From positions 44,102,066 through 44,166,065 of the forward strand of contig CAMGYJ010000006.1 of NCBI GenBank assembly GCA_946122785.1: DNA of 64,000 bases. Reading direction: 5' to 3'. The position numbers and the translations under genes were made by a program. Numbering within the stretch: position 1 is the first letter of the stretch; every line of letters starts with the position of its first letter. Shown here one piece after another: positions 45,001-55,724 of this stretch. The notes under the pieces were generated by a model. It made no database searches. It saw only the letters and a program-made list of their open reading frames with translations, and was not told the origin of the DNA. The DNA comes from Linum tenue (taxonomy: Eukaryota > Streptophyta > Magnoliopsida > Malpighiales > Linaceae).

Positions 45001-46000
45001 ACTAATTGTGTCAGTAAAAAAAGAAGAATGGTGGAATGGGGTTCAGGAACATGAATTTAACCTTGCTCTCCTTAGAAAACTAATATGAAAACTCATTCAG
45101 TAATTCTAATTCACTAGGGGCGAGTGTTCTTAAGGCTAAATACTATCATAGTCGTGACATTATGGAGGCAGAGGTAGGCTACAATCCTAGCTATGTGCGA
45201 AGGAGTATCCTGGATGCCAAAGGACTTCTGCAGGAGGGAGGAAGATGGAGAACATGCGATGGCAACAAGGTTGATATATGACTTGATAATGGGTGCCAAC
45301 AACTAATTCCAAAGTTGCTACACCCATTTCTCAGTTTTCTCAAACTGCCTCAATGAGTGAATTGTATGTTGCGACAAGGCCTTGTAAGCAAGTTATTCTA
45401 CAAGCTCATTTCCAACCTTAGGATCGTCAATGAATCATGAAGGTACCAATTCCTAGACAACCTACTGAAGACCAACGATTATGGTGCTATGAGAAAACAG
45501 GGAGGTACACTGTTAAATTAGAGTAGAGAGGATAGAGAGTTGGGAGAAGTGTACATACCAATTAACTTGGAGCAATTCTGGACATTACAAATTCCCCCAA
45601 AGTGAAGGTCTTCGTATGGAAATGGATACGCTACATGTTGTCAATTGGGACGAACATATTGGAAAAAATTAAGAAATGGTGTCAGAAGGAAACACATCAT
45701 GACGCATGCCTCTTAGTTTGCTTTTTGATAAAGGGAAAGATCTTACATGCGAGGATTGGATGCCACTGTTGCTGGAGGCGGAGGGAGAAGAGCATATCAG
45801 TCCATTTATGGTAGCTTTATGATTTAGTTGGGAAGAACTCAACAACCAATTATGGAATACGAAGAAATTGGAATAATTTGAAATCATGAGTAAAGCTGAA
45901 AGATGGTTGATAGAATACCTGGTGTTCTAACTCTCACGATCGATGATCTCAAGCAAGCTAGAGTATCGTTGGGCACCACCAACGGCTATGGAATACAAGT
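42050..46000 (+). mobile_element. Decayed LINE with ORF1 and ORF2 remnants, plus strand
   Basis: ORF1 starts at about 42298 (MVSNEENQQPKT). At about 43005-43060 it has a CCHC knuckle whose second residue is a stop codon. The endonuclease region is not recognisable (deleted or too decayed, 43200-43550). RT blocks follow: YKPISL-like start near 43985, LITEFQSAFVLDKFMTDNV (44060-44130), LDISRAYDGVE (about 44195), a catalytic motif altered to ANDI (about 44525) and a thumb with FWWGQQ (44742-44970). Downstream to about 46000 is zf-RVT/RNase H-like debris. Stops and shifts are frequent. No TSD or poly(A) was found. Confidence 0.8.
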
Positions 46001-47039
46001 AAAATGTGGATGCTACTTGTTTTGATGGTGAAGGGATGATCTTTGGGAGTGGTTATTAGCAACAAGTCTAAGAATTTTTGCATGAAAATAATCCAAAGAT
46101 TCTAAGTCTTTGGATTATTGAAGAATTTTTTAAAAATGTTTATTGTTTGGTAAGTATGATTGTTAACATTCCATGAAAATAAATATTTTAATTTTATATT
46201 AAATGACATGTTTATGCTTAATATAAAAAATTAGAAGGGTTCGAGAAATATTAATAATTTATTGATACGATATATTTAATTGGACAAATAAAAAGGAAGA
46301 GATAAAGTAAAAGAAAACAATATCACGAATCAAGATATATAATCTCTATGATTATGAGAGATTTGATATCCATAGATTTTAGAAATTTGAAATATCTATA
46401 GCTAAATCGACAATACAAAAAGTAGCAAAAATACATTACTTCCTACAAATCTACAAATGCGGTGAATCCATGATCGAAATCATTTTTTCCTAATGACCCA
46501 TTATTTTTAGATTTGGCAATCGAATTGGGTTGTGTAATTTTGGATTGGGAATCTCGGGTTACGGATTGTCACAGATAGGGTCATGTTGAGTTAGCTGATT
46601 TCAGGTTAAATATTGACCCAACCCATTGTGTTTCGTGTCAATTCCGGTTATGAGCGTTCTCAGTTGCAATAATAAACATGTTTCATAATTTTTTTAAAGA
46701 CACAATATGCCAATAGGTTACATTGCGAATGTCAATTAAAAAATTCTCAAATCTTTCCATGCTAATGAAAAGAAAAAATAATTGCACAAATCATCAAAAA
46801 ACAATCACGAAAGTAATACTACTACAAAAAACAAAATTATGTTTGATTATCCTTACAATTCAAACTTGTCTTTTTAATCTTTATGTATCTTTTTACACAT
46901 CTCACCAATTTATAAGTGAGTATATAATTTTGAGAGTGACATATGAATTGAAACATATCCAATAGATCGACCCGCTAAGCTAACCCGACCTAAAAAACTA
47001 CAGGTTAATAGAGTTCGGGTGTCCATATTATAAAAATTT
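46001..47039. other. AT-rich region without a gene
   Basis: Only short AT-rich frames are present. GGGTTG/CAACCC words at 46500-46660 and 46965-47045 hint at another hAT-like remnant ending near the mitochondrial insertion. Confidence 0.4.
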
Positions 47040-47900
47040 CAACCCATTTTTATTTTCGGGCTGGCTCAACTCAACAAGTAGGATCTTCATTTGTCTCGGT
47101 TCCAATTTTTTTTTGTGTAGCTTTCGAACCCCTTTCGAGAGGATTACGTTATTGAGTCGGTGTGGAAGTGAGCAGATCTCGCCTTTGATCCGGGCATTGT
47201 GAGTTCTCCCGATCATGACGACGAAGCGAGTTAAGGTTGCCCTAATGGAAGGGTAGCGCTGAACTGGATTGCCGTTGAAAGAATAAGCGATGTGATCTTC
47301 TCCGCTAAAGAAGAAGAATTATCTTTCGACTATAGGATTTTCCTACTAGAAGTAAGTGTAGCGAAAGAACTTCCGGATTCTCGCTTTGCTAATCGCTTCG
47401 CCTTATGCTTTTTAGCTCGCTAAATCGCTTGTTCGCTGGATGCGCTAACACTCCTTTTTTCCCGGAGGAAAATATCGAGTATTGGATCGGGAGTAATCAC
47501 TAGTGATAGGGCAAAAATAGGGGGGAAGGACAAAGGAAAGAGCGATGCCTACATTAAATCAATTGATTCGTCGTGGTAGAGAAGAAAAACGGCGCACGGA
47601 CTGTACTCGAGCTTTGGATCAATGTCCCCAGAAGCAAGGAGTATGCCCGCGTGTTTCAACGAGAACACCGAAAAAACCGAATTCAGCTCCACGATCAAGG
47701 AGAACAATAGTACGAAGGGGACATAAGCCCGACGTTATCTATTAGTAGGAGAGCAAGAAGAAGAAAAGAGGCGTTGGTTGTTGGATCCATATCCTTTACT
47801 CGTACAAGAGCGGTCTTTCATTCCTCGCTGGGGGACTCTTTCGTGCTTCCTTTTTTCTTTGTTTATTATCCAATTTTTCTGGGTTCACTTTTTTCTTAAA
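47040..47900 (+). other. Nuclear insertion of mitochondrial DNA (NUMT)
   Basis: Base composition rises from the AT-rich flanks to near 45% GC. The block contains the 5' half of mitochondrial rps12 and its upstream spacer (GGACAAAGGAAAGAGCGATGCC). The left part (47060-47220) and right part (47740-47890) look like plant mitochondrial non-coding DNA, but I can assign only rps12. Both edges are estimated from composition. Confidence 0.7.
47545..47745 (+). pseudogene. rps12: Mitochondrial-type ribosomal protein S12, 3'-truncated
   Basis: The first about 50 codons match plant mitochondrial RPS12 ([38 protein letters not shown]). After codon 51 the sequence is no longer S12 and stops at codon 67, whereas the full protein has about 125 residues. 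Two codons read Pro (in GVCPRVS and NSAPR) where the mature protein has Leu; these are CCN codons that plant mitochondria convert to Leu by C-to-U editing. The unedited state means the transfer was of DNA, not of edited mRNA. There is no sign of a presequence or nuclear activation. Confidence 0.88.
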
Positions 47901-47987
47901 CTCTTGGACAGTTCCAATTATTTTAAACTCTTGTAATATTTCTCTTTAATGCTAAAATATAAAGGAAAAAAAATAGCAGGTGAGAGT

Positions 47988-49428
47988 GGCGTGGGCAAGG
48001 TTGTCAACCCGCGGGTCGACTCACGGGTTGACCCACTTTGACCCTGATCCGATGAGAAAAACGGGTTGTACGCACCCGCCGGACCGACCGCTATAAGGTA
48101 TCGAGTTGGAGGTCAAATTATGTCATTTTTTTTCTTTAGTTTCCGAAATGCGTCTATTTTCCGATTTTTCTTTTCGCCTAACTCAATCTTTGGAATCCTT
48201 AGTTGAACATTTGAGTATTGATGTTATATAAGCGTGTGTGAATTTTCACTATATGTTGGATCTAAGTACGACATGTTACTCTGGTGATATAAGCGTGTGT
48301 GAATTTTCATCTTTTTTTCTTTCTGTTGATCTTTTCCCCTGCTTCTTTTTTTGTCCCGTTTCCCTCTCTGTCGTTGGTTGTTGTTTTCCTTCCTGTTGCT
48401 CTTGGTCATTTTCCTTCCTTGCATTGTGGTTTTTTCCTCTCTTTCGTCGCCTTTTCCACCCTAGCGGTGATGTTTTTCCAGTCTCCTTGTGAGACGCTTT
48501 TGTTCCCCACCTGACTGGTTTCCAGATCTGTGTGGATGCTTCCTTGGTAGGTGGTTTAGGGGGCCGATTTGTCGGTTCGTCTGCTCCTTCCTGGTCTACC
48601 ATCTACCTCCACATTATTCATCCATAAATGGGGATGAATAGGAGATGCATGGACCATTTGTTGTCTTGGATGTCATTTCAGGAAGCTTGTGGACAGGGAA
48701 ATCTTCTTCGGAGTTGGTGCTCGGTCGATTTGCTCTGATCGGAGGTGAATCGGTCGCCTCTTATCTGTCTGTGGTCGGGATTGCTTCTCGGGTTTGCTTG
48801 TTTTTTTAGGTGGAGCTCGGAGCCGGTTCTGGGTACGGTTCTCCCCGGTGATTTTGTTGCTTTATGCTTCTTGCGGGCGCATCGTCCTTCAATTGGAGTC
48901 GCTGGTGGTTAGAGATGTGTCTCTGCTTCTTCCGTTGTCTCCCCGGCGAAGGACCTGTGTGGGCAGAGTGGTTGAAGGCGGCGATGGATCGGAGATGGAG
49001 AATGCAGTTGGCGGCCAACTTCTTGTAGATTGGGCCGCTGGGTTAGGGTTACCTAGGGTGGGTTGTCCAAAGTGTTTGGATCGGGGTTGGGCTTTTTGCT
49101 TCGGGCCTTTGTCTGCCCACTCTTTGGTCTCTTTAGTTCAGTTGGTGTTCCTTCCTTTCAGCGTTATTATAACTCTGTACACCGTGTTTCGTATTAATGA
49201 AACAACCAGCAACCGTTCAAAAAAAAAAAAGTTACTCTGGTGTAATGTTATATGTTATTACTCATATGTTAGATGACATTTGATATAATTTATCAAGTAA
49301 AGTACAATATAATGACTCTTTTCATATTTTCGGGCTTAAACGGGCTAAACCGGGTGACCCATTAACCCTTGACCCACTAGCTCGACCGGGTCCGGGTCAA
49401 CCCACGGGTTGACAACCTTGGGCGTGGG
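47988..49428. mobile_element. Non-autonomous hAT element, 1425 bp with a nested LINE tail
   Basis: The element 47996-49420 begins CAAGGTTGTCAACCCG and ends CGGGTTGACAACCTTG. The inverted repeats continue with GTGGGTTGACCC-type words. The 8-bp target duplication GGCGTGGG (47988-47995 and 49421-49428) is perfect, the size expected for hAT. No transposase. About 950 of its bases are the inserted sequence at 48287-49230. Confidence 0.9.
48287..49230 (+). mobile_element. 5'-truncated LINE 3' end inserted in the hAT element
   Basis: The plus strand ends with TATTAATGAAACAACCAGCA and a run of 12 A (to 49230), like plant LINE 3' ends. The 12-base word GTTACTCTGGTG occurs just before the insert (48275-48286) and just after the poly(A) tail, giving the TSD. 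A 23-base word starting ATATAAGCGTGTGTGAATTT occurs both just inside the 5' junction and about 59 bases upstream of it. The body holds a GC-rich 3' ORF end or UTR (48794-49150) with no recognised domain. Confidence 0.75.
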
Positions 49429-49702
49429 CTTTCTAGAACCCGAATATACTGTCAGCCCACCACCACAACCCGCCCTCTCTCATTCTCCGATCTGGCGGGT
49501 TCGAATCACGCGCCAACTCAGGCGAGTGGGTCATTCCTTCTCCCCGAAAAAACTCCAGTGGCAGTACCTCCTCCCACCAAAACCACCCCCAGCTCCCCTC
49601 CTTGTATTCCCAATTCCACCAAAAAGTCCAAATCACGCCACCGATTACTCGTGATTTCCTCCTCTCATCAAGCCGCCGGGGAAAAAAAAAACTCCCCTCG
49701 CC
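49429..49702 (+). promoter_or_regulatory. Upstream region of the GeBP-like gene
   Basis: 274 bases lie between the hAT target duplication and the start codon. They are C-rich and lack a clear TATA box. They probably hold the 5' UTR. The hAT insertion therefore sits close to the promoter. Confidence 0.4.
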
Positions 49703-50992
49703 ATGCCCGCAGAGCACGACGATGCAGTGTTCGACCACGACCTCGACGACGACGACGAGTCCTCTCAGTCTCAGGACGAAGACGATGATCTCGAGAACGA
49801 CGGCGTCCTTGTCGTTGAAGAAGACGAGGAAGATCTCAATTCCGTCCCTTCCCCTTCCACCCCTTCCCCCGCCACGGCCTCCTCCCTTCCAATCGCTGTC
49901 CCCTCCGCCTCCATCGTCACCCTCGCCGCCGCTCCCAACGGCTCCGTCGATCCGCACAAACTCCTCCCCTCGGCCGCCGTCCTCCCGGAGGAGGCAAAGC
50001 GTCAGAGGCTGACTCTCGTCCCGGTGTTCGAAGAGCAGCGGAAGCCGACTCCTCAGCCGCTCGACAAATCGCGGCAGCTGTTCCAGCGATTGTGGACCGA
50101 CGAGGACGAGATCGAGCTGTTGCAAGGTTTCTTCGAGTACACGAACCAGCGTGGTGGTGGGAGCCACCACGACACGGCGCTGTTCTACGACCAAATCAAG
50201 TCCAAGCTCCAGCTGGATTTCAACAAGAATCAGCTGGTCGAGAAGCTGCGGAGGTTGAAGAAGAAGTACCGAAACGTCCTCAACAAGATCGGTTCGGGCA
50301 AAGAGTTCTCCTTCAAGACGGCTCACGATCAGATTACGTTCGAGATCTCGCGTAAGATCTGGAGCAGTACGGGAAAGCTCGCCAGCCTCGAGGATGGGAA
50401 TTTGGACGATGATGAAGGAAACCCTAATCTCAACAATAACAACGATGGCGGTGGTGGTGGTGGTGAGGATCAAAAGTCCACGCCTCGCCCGCGGAAACGC
50501 TCCCGATCTCGTTCCTTAGCCGCTCCTCTCACTCTCGCCAGCTGCAGTGGCGGGGGCAACAGCATCGTCGCCGCTGTGGCAGCCACCGGAGGCGGCAACG
50601 TTGGGGGTAAAGTGGATGATAAGCGTGGAGTGGTTAACGATGGGGTTGTTTCCAATAACAACCACGTGAACAGCAATGCTTATAGTAATGTGAATGTCCC
50701 TAGTTTGATTGAGGAGACTGTGAAGAGTTGTTTGTCGCCATTGTTTAAGGAGTTGTTGAGTAATGCTACGTCGGGACCGGGTTGTTCCTCTGGTGGGATT
50801 GGTGGTAGAGGAGGAATTGGGGGTTTGGCCATGAATGCGATGCCATTGAGCTTCGGGGGAGTGGAGATGATGGCTGATGAGAAGTGGAGGAAGCAGCAGA
50901 TATTGGAGCTCGAGGTTTACTCGAAGCGATTGGAGTTGGTTCAAGACCAGATTAGATCACAGTTGGAGGAGTTGCGCTCAGTGGGTAGGTAA
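49703..50992 (+). CDS. GeBP/GPL (DUF573) family transcriptional regulator
   Basis: This is an intronless 429-residue nuclear protein. Residues 1-45 are strongly acidic (Asp/Glu runs), followed by a Ser/Pro/Ala-rich linker. The DUF573 DNA-binding domain at about 126-221 begins QLFQRLWTDEDEIELLQGF, contains LVEKLRRLKKKYRNVLNKI and ends FEISRKIW, as in Arabidopsis GeBP, GPL and STKL proteins, which act in trichome and cytokinin responses. A basic patch, RPRKRSRSR (about 265), may be the nuclear signal. The C-terminus (about 385-425) is a predicted leucine-zipper-like helix typical of the family for dimer formation. The start is the first Met of the frame and leaves the acidic head intact. A Gly/Asn-rich part (240-260 and 275-320) is variable. 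Which paralogue it is cannot be told. Confidence 0.93.
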   Translation: MPAEHDDAVFDHDLDDDDESSQSQDEDDDLENDGVLVVEEDEEDLNSVPSPSTPSPATASSLPIAVPSASIVTLAAAPNGSVDPHKLLPSAAVLPEEAKRQRLTLVPVFEEQRKPTPQPLDKSRQLFQRLWTDEDEIELLQGFFEYTNQRGGGSHHDTALFYDQIKSKLQLDFNKNQLVEKLRRLKKKYRNVLNKIGSGKEFSFKTAHDQITFEISRKIWSSTGKLASLEDGNLDDDEGNPNLNNNNDGGGGGGEDQKSTPRPRKRSRSRSLAAPLTLASCSGGGNSIVAAVAATGGGNVGGKVDDKRGVVNDGVVSNNNHVNSNAYSNVNVPSLIEETVKSCLSPLFKELLSNATSGPGCSSGGIGGRGGIGGLAMNAMPLSFGGVEMMADEKWRKQQILELEVYSKRLELVQDQIRSQLEELRSVGR

Positions 50993-52374
50993 TCAGCTGA
51001 CGAATTTGGAGTAAGTTTGCAGTACCAAAAGAGTTGCCTTTTAGCTATTGGGGGTGTATGAATGACTATGTAGGGGAAGGAGTAAAAAAGCATCGGCATT
51101 TTTTTCTCTCAGAACCTTTTTTTTTTTATGTGTTTGGGTTATATTATTAGTTATCTGGTCTCTTTTTTCTTGGGTTTTATTTGACAGAACCAGATGTTGA
51201 ATAACTAGTCTCTAATTGATCTTAGTGTGTAGAGCTCATAGTCTCTGTTCTACATTGTAGATAATCACTTGATGCATAGATTGGTAATCACTAATAAAGA
51301 CACAGAGTTGTTAACTTAATTACATCAGTTTGTACGCTCATTTGCTTCCTTTCCCTCTGCTGTAATCTTGTGATCAGCTCTACTCTCATTTGTAATTTTG
51401 CTTATCATTGTAGTTTGTGTAGTGTTGTACAGACTAAATGATTGATAATCTACCTCCTGTGGGATTGAATGTTGACATTTGGAGTTGCATCCTGATTTCA
51501 TTTGGTTTTCTTTCTGCGCGTCTTCGATGTTCATTTCTAAGTTGCAATTCAGCTTGCCATTAGAAGGGTAGAATCTAGCGTTTTTTGTGTCGTCTCCTTT
51601 TGTGCAGGAGAAATTTCTTTCTGGTGTTGTGATCGAAAGCGAGCTGCTTGTATGTGATTCACTATAGAAACTGTTCCATGTTGGATGCTTCCCGAGTATG
51701 TCTTCTCTAGTAATGCTGTTATTATGATTTTCTTTTTACCCTGAGGTTTAACAGGTCTAAAAGTGCCAGTACTGCCTTGGAAAGCTCCTTTGATCTCGCG
51801 TCAGGTGGTGTTGAACTGTTTTATTGAGACTGGGTTTTCCTTTGGTATGCGCAGCTAGTTGGAAATGGAACCAGCAAAGTGTACGAGGAACCCTTTTTTC
51901 TCCGCTCTTTACAAGTTTTGACCCGTCTTTTCCTTGCCTTTTAAATTTTAATGCTTTGTTCTTTTTACTTTCCTCACTATTTTGTGTTTGCATGGATTGT
52001 CTGTTCGTTGAATCTCCTCACCTGCCATTTCCCAAGTACAAAGTTCAGTGTGATGACAATTACCACAACTTTTTTTCTTCTTTCTGCAGATCTTGTTCCA
52101 TTCGTGAAGGATTTCTTCAACCGTTATTGATGTGTCCTTGAACAAATTCCAGTATGAATCTATGGTCGTTGCAGCATCTTAATTTACACTTGTATTCGCC
52201 ATGAAAATTTGGATTGATCCAATTGAAACTGAGGTACGAAGAAAAGAATTTTCCAAGAAGGTATTTGGTTGGGAACTTGTGATGTTGAAGCTATAAGCAT
52301 AAGACCATCTCCAAAAGTTGCCCTCCAAAAGTTGCCCTCCAATTATAAGACTAAAGTTCCAAAATGTTGGAATT
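50993..52374. other. 3' region of the GeBP-like gene and spacer
   Basis: No coding frame is recognised. T-rich blocks at 51100-51180 and a possible 3'-UTR intron (acceptor-like TTTGTGCAG at about 51600) suggest an extended 3' UTR. Near 52317-52345 the word CCAAAAGTTGCCCTCC occurs twice in tandem, perhaps the edge of another transposon. Confidence 0.4.
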
Positions 52375-52439
52375 TGAGAATTTTTTTCCATAAATATCAC
52401 TATTAAAAAAAATTCAAAAATACCATTAAACCCGAAATA

Positions 52440-53242
52440 ATTCCAGAAAATATTATCTGAGTCTGAATCTGGGCCTGAATCATGAGCACCTTCAAGAGGG
52501 ACGAAGTTGTCTGCACTGACATCGCCTTCCTCTTCTTCATCATCAGGGTCACTAACTAGACCTGGCAGTGCATCTTCCATCTGATCCAGATCATGAACGA
52601 CGCCTTCATCAACTCCGTAATGGGAGTTGTGATAACTACCGCTGCCTTCATGGAAGTTGTACTCGGGTTGGTACTGATAACCTTCTTGTTGGTTGTCATG
52701 GTACCGTTGGGCTTCTTCTTCATATGATGGGAATGATTGATGATGACCTCTACCTCCTTCTTGCTACTCATGGTAGGAATGAGGATCATGGTAATCTTGG
52801 TAGGGATGATCTTCATATAATCCACCTCCACCGTGGATGCCAGATGTTTGGCCATCTCCAGAATGACCTCCACCGCCTTCAACCGCCTCGGTGTAAACAA
52901 AAATCACTGCTTTGGAAATGTGATTGGTGATAAAAATTTGACCATGGCATCTACTTACTCCTGAGTGGTTATGAGGAATTCCTCATGCCACAACGACCCG
53001 CCTTGTGTGTTTGGATATCGATACACCATACGATCAATTCTCCTCGTGCCTTCCATTCAAGTAACCACAATACACATTTGACGGAGCTCTTCAAGGTTCG
53101 GTCTCGTAGCGATCTTCACTTTATGAAAATTACCACTGACGTAACGTACCCTCTTTCCTGTCTCTTTCGTATCACCATTCCACCGTAACCCGAGCGTGAA
53201 CTGTTGAAATGTCATATGCAATAAAATAGTAACCAGATTCAT
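52440..53242 (-). pseudogene. N-terminal region of a mudrA-like transposase gene (TE-B), decayed
   Basis: The first exon-like frame (53242-53057) includes GLRWNGDTKETGKRVRYVSG and TRPNLEELRQMC. After a stop it continues RRIDRMVYRYPNTQGG to about 52950, then a donor-like GTAAGT. This resembles the small N-terminal domain of plant mudrA proteins, as judged by the VRYVSG and YRYP blocks. The next part (about 52890-52440) is rich in Gly, His, Tyr and Glu, with one stop, and ends in an acidic DPDDEEEEGD stretch. The catalytic domain is not present, so it is a fragment. I am moderately sure of the family. Confidence 0.5.
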
Positions 53243-53853
53243 ACCATAAAATTTTTCAGCGTTAATCGCAAAACAAACTTACAATAAAAAGTAGGCAAAA
53301 TACACCCCCATAGCCACAACTATTCACTTTGTGCCAACAATAGCCAAATTTTAAGAAATACAGAGAAATAGCCACTTTTTTGAAACTTTTGTGCACAATA
53401 TAGCCATTTCTGTTAAATTATTTAACGCATTCAACTCTCCGTCAGTTTAGTGGACGATATGCTTACGTGGTCGCCACATGTCCGACACCTATTTTCCACA
53501 TAGACGAACTATTTCCACCTAATTAACACGTCATTATCTAAAATAGAAAAACCTTATCCTATAAAATCCCTAACCTCCCCTGCTGCTATTCACGATTTCT
53601 AATTTCCCCTCTTCTTCGCTAGGTTTCCGACTCGGTCGCTCTGCCGCCGAGCCTTGTTTTCTCTCCGGTCCAGCTCGACCTCTTTCCCCCGACGACGCCC
53701 CTCTCCCTCGACCTTTCTCCCCCGATGTCACCCCTTTCCCCCGACGTCTCTCCCCAGTTGACGCCGCACTTCCTCGACCTTTCTCCCCCGACTTCTCTCC
53801 CCAGACGTTTCTCTTCCCCTCGACGCCCCTCCCTTTCGACAACAATTGCAATC

Positions 53854-54416
53854 ATGTCACAAAGGATTGGGAGTGGCAAATCGGTCAAGGTGGGTGATTC
53901 GGGTTCAACAAGCGTGAACAATTCAGGGCTCATCCGGTGCTTGCATAAAAAATCTTGAGTCGTTCAAACCTCCGGAACTGATATGAATCCAGGCCGGAAA
54001 TTCTATGGCTGTCCTTATTGGAAGGTAACAGAAACATAATTTTGGATGACTCATTTGGTTCGAAGCATACGTATGATGATTACAGATGGTTTGACGATGC
54101 AGGATACGAAGAAGAACTGCGATTATTTTAGGTGGGTGGGAACTAATGGTGATGAATCTGGAGGCAGGACACTGAAGTGGAGGCTACAATTCTTAAGCTG
54201 GAAGAATGTATGAAGCGAGCACAGTGCAAGGCCGAGAGGAGGAAGAAGGGAAAACAACTGGTGGCTGAAGAACTGATGAATGTAATGGCGGTTCATGATG
54301 CTATGTTAACTGAGACTAGGAGCATCAAATCTGATGTTAAGCTGAATCGATATATGTTGACCATTTTATTGATCGTGAATGTAATGGTGCTTGTAGTCAT
54401 CTGTAGTATGGAGTAG
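53854..54416 (+). pseudogene. GRF-zinc-finger protein with C-terminal membrane segment (MULE-A partner gene)
   Basis: ATG 53854 opens a Ser/Gly-rich start. The GRF-type zinc finger then reads CLHKKS-stop-VVQTSGTD, NPGRKFYGCPYW and, after an intron (about 54027-54101), CDYFRW. The stop (TGA 53956-53958) sits where relatives have Arg, so a CGA-to-TGA change is likely. Near 54168 the frame moves by one (deletion or missed intron) into a helical, basic segment (54177-54330). It ends with a hydrophobic stretch of about 20 residues (MLTILLIVNVMVLVVICS) just before the stop at 54414. This order, GRF finger, coiled coil and C-terminal anchor, is that of the small plant proteins annotated At4g04775-like, whose function is unknown to me. 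Confidence 0.8.
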
Positions 54417-54450
54417 TAGTAGTAAGGTATTTTAGGTTGTAATGTGTAAC

Positions 54451-54913
54451 ACTCGCAGTCATTGTTGTCAGAACCGAAGCGGAGCATGACCCGATAATGC
54501 GAATGGCTCGCACTTTAGTGGTCCAACCGGCATTAGACCGTTTAAAAACCGTTAAAGAACCTGTACCTAATAAACGTCATCAGTATAAATAGTGGACATT
54601 TCTTAATCAGAGCTCATCTCTTTCATTCGAAATTGTGAAATGGAAATAATGATTCAGTTTAAGAGGCCGACGTTTTTGGTTTATTTCAATTTTCAATTTT
54701 CTCCAATTTTTTTAATTAAATTTAGTGGCTGAGTGGCAAAAACCGGACGAGCGGCTCGACCGGCTCGAACGGTTAACTGCCTCGGCCGCTCGCCAACCGC
54801 TACATAAAACCGGAGCGGCTTTTAGACTGTTCCGAGCCGGTTTTGTGACCGGGTGGCGGTTTTATCGGTCGGGCCGAGCGGCTCGGCTCGACTTTAATGA
54901 CACTACTCGCAGT
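54451..54913. mobile_element. hAT-type MITE inside MULE-A
   Basis: The element 54460-54904 is flanked by ACTCGCAGT on both sides (54451-54459 and 54905-54913), an 8-9-bp duplication. Its ends, CATTGTTGTCAGAACCG and (reversed) AGTGTCATTAAAGTCGAGCC, are only roughly inverted. The right half is packed with CGGCTCG, GAGCGGCT and CCGGTT words. No coding capacity. Confidence 0.7.
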
Positions 54914-55720
54914 TGTAAGCAAAGGAATGAAAGACTTTGAATGCAAGATCAATAGTATCATCATTTAGCATTCCTTGAAACCAACATTGATCAAGTAGTA
55001 CATGTTCCTGATTACACCTAATTTTGACAGAATGCAAACTTCTTCAAACTAACATTGAACCTAAAGAGCATGTTTTTGATTACACCTAAAGAACAGAATG
55101 CAAACTTCAATTGTCAGAAGCATACTACCAAGTGAGTACATGTCTTGAGGATGTTCCTGATTCCACCTAAATAACCGATTGTAGAGGGGGTCCTGATTAT
55201 ACCTAAATAACCGAGAAGGAGAGGGGGTTACAATCCACTCTCTCACACCATTACACGAGCCATCCAAAATACACCCCAAATACCATTACACAAAAATATG
55301 GCTCATGTAACATAATTGTCGTCTAAGGCTGAGATGGTGGGGGCTGACTTCCTCACAGCTCCACCACATTTGCTTCAACAGCTCTAGGTTATTGAGATGG
55401 ACCCGCTCCAACAACTATACCACGTGCTCCATTAAGCTGAAATAACAGGTCGAAGGCAATTAAATTGTCGAACGTTGAAAAGGAATACTATAAGTGGTTA
55501 CAAGTAGAGGTATTAAGATCTTATACTAACCCGTACATACTGGTTGCCAGTTCTCTCATTCACGTAAACACACACCCCAGCCGTTGCAACACGCGACTCC
55601 CTTTCTATTGTCCTTATATCAGCAACATTCAGTCTCACATCCTACAGGCATTAATCTAGTGTTCAATATATTGGGCAAAACTCTGCATCCATAGGATTAA
55701 GTTCAATTACCTGTATCCCA
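54914..55720. other. Space between the two converging MULE-A genes
   Basis: The phrase GATTACACCTAA and the word AGAATGCAAACTTC recur several times between 55005 and 55210, a small irregular repeat. No gene is recognised. The transposase 3' end begins at about 55725. Confidence 0.5.
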
Positions 55721-55724
55721 TTTG

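Noticed and set aside
47545..47745. Functional nuclear rps12 transferred from the mitochondrion
   Set aside because: It is truncated after about 50 codons, has unedited Pro codons and no targeting presequence.
49433..50473. 346-codon minus-strand frame
   Set aside because: It is antisense of the GeBP-like gene, created by GC-rich third positions. It has no domain.
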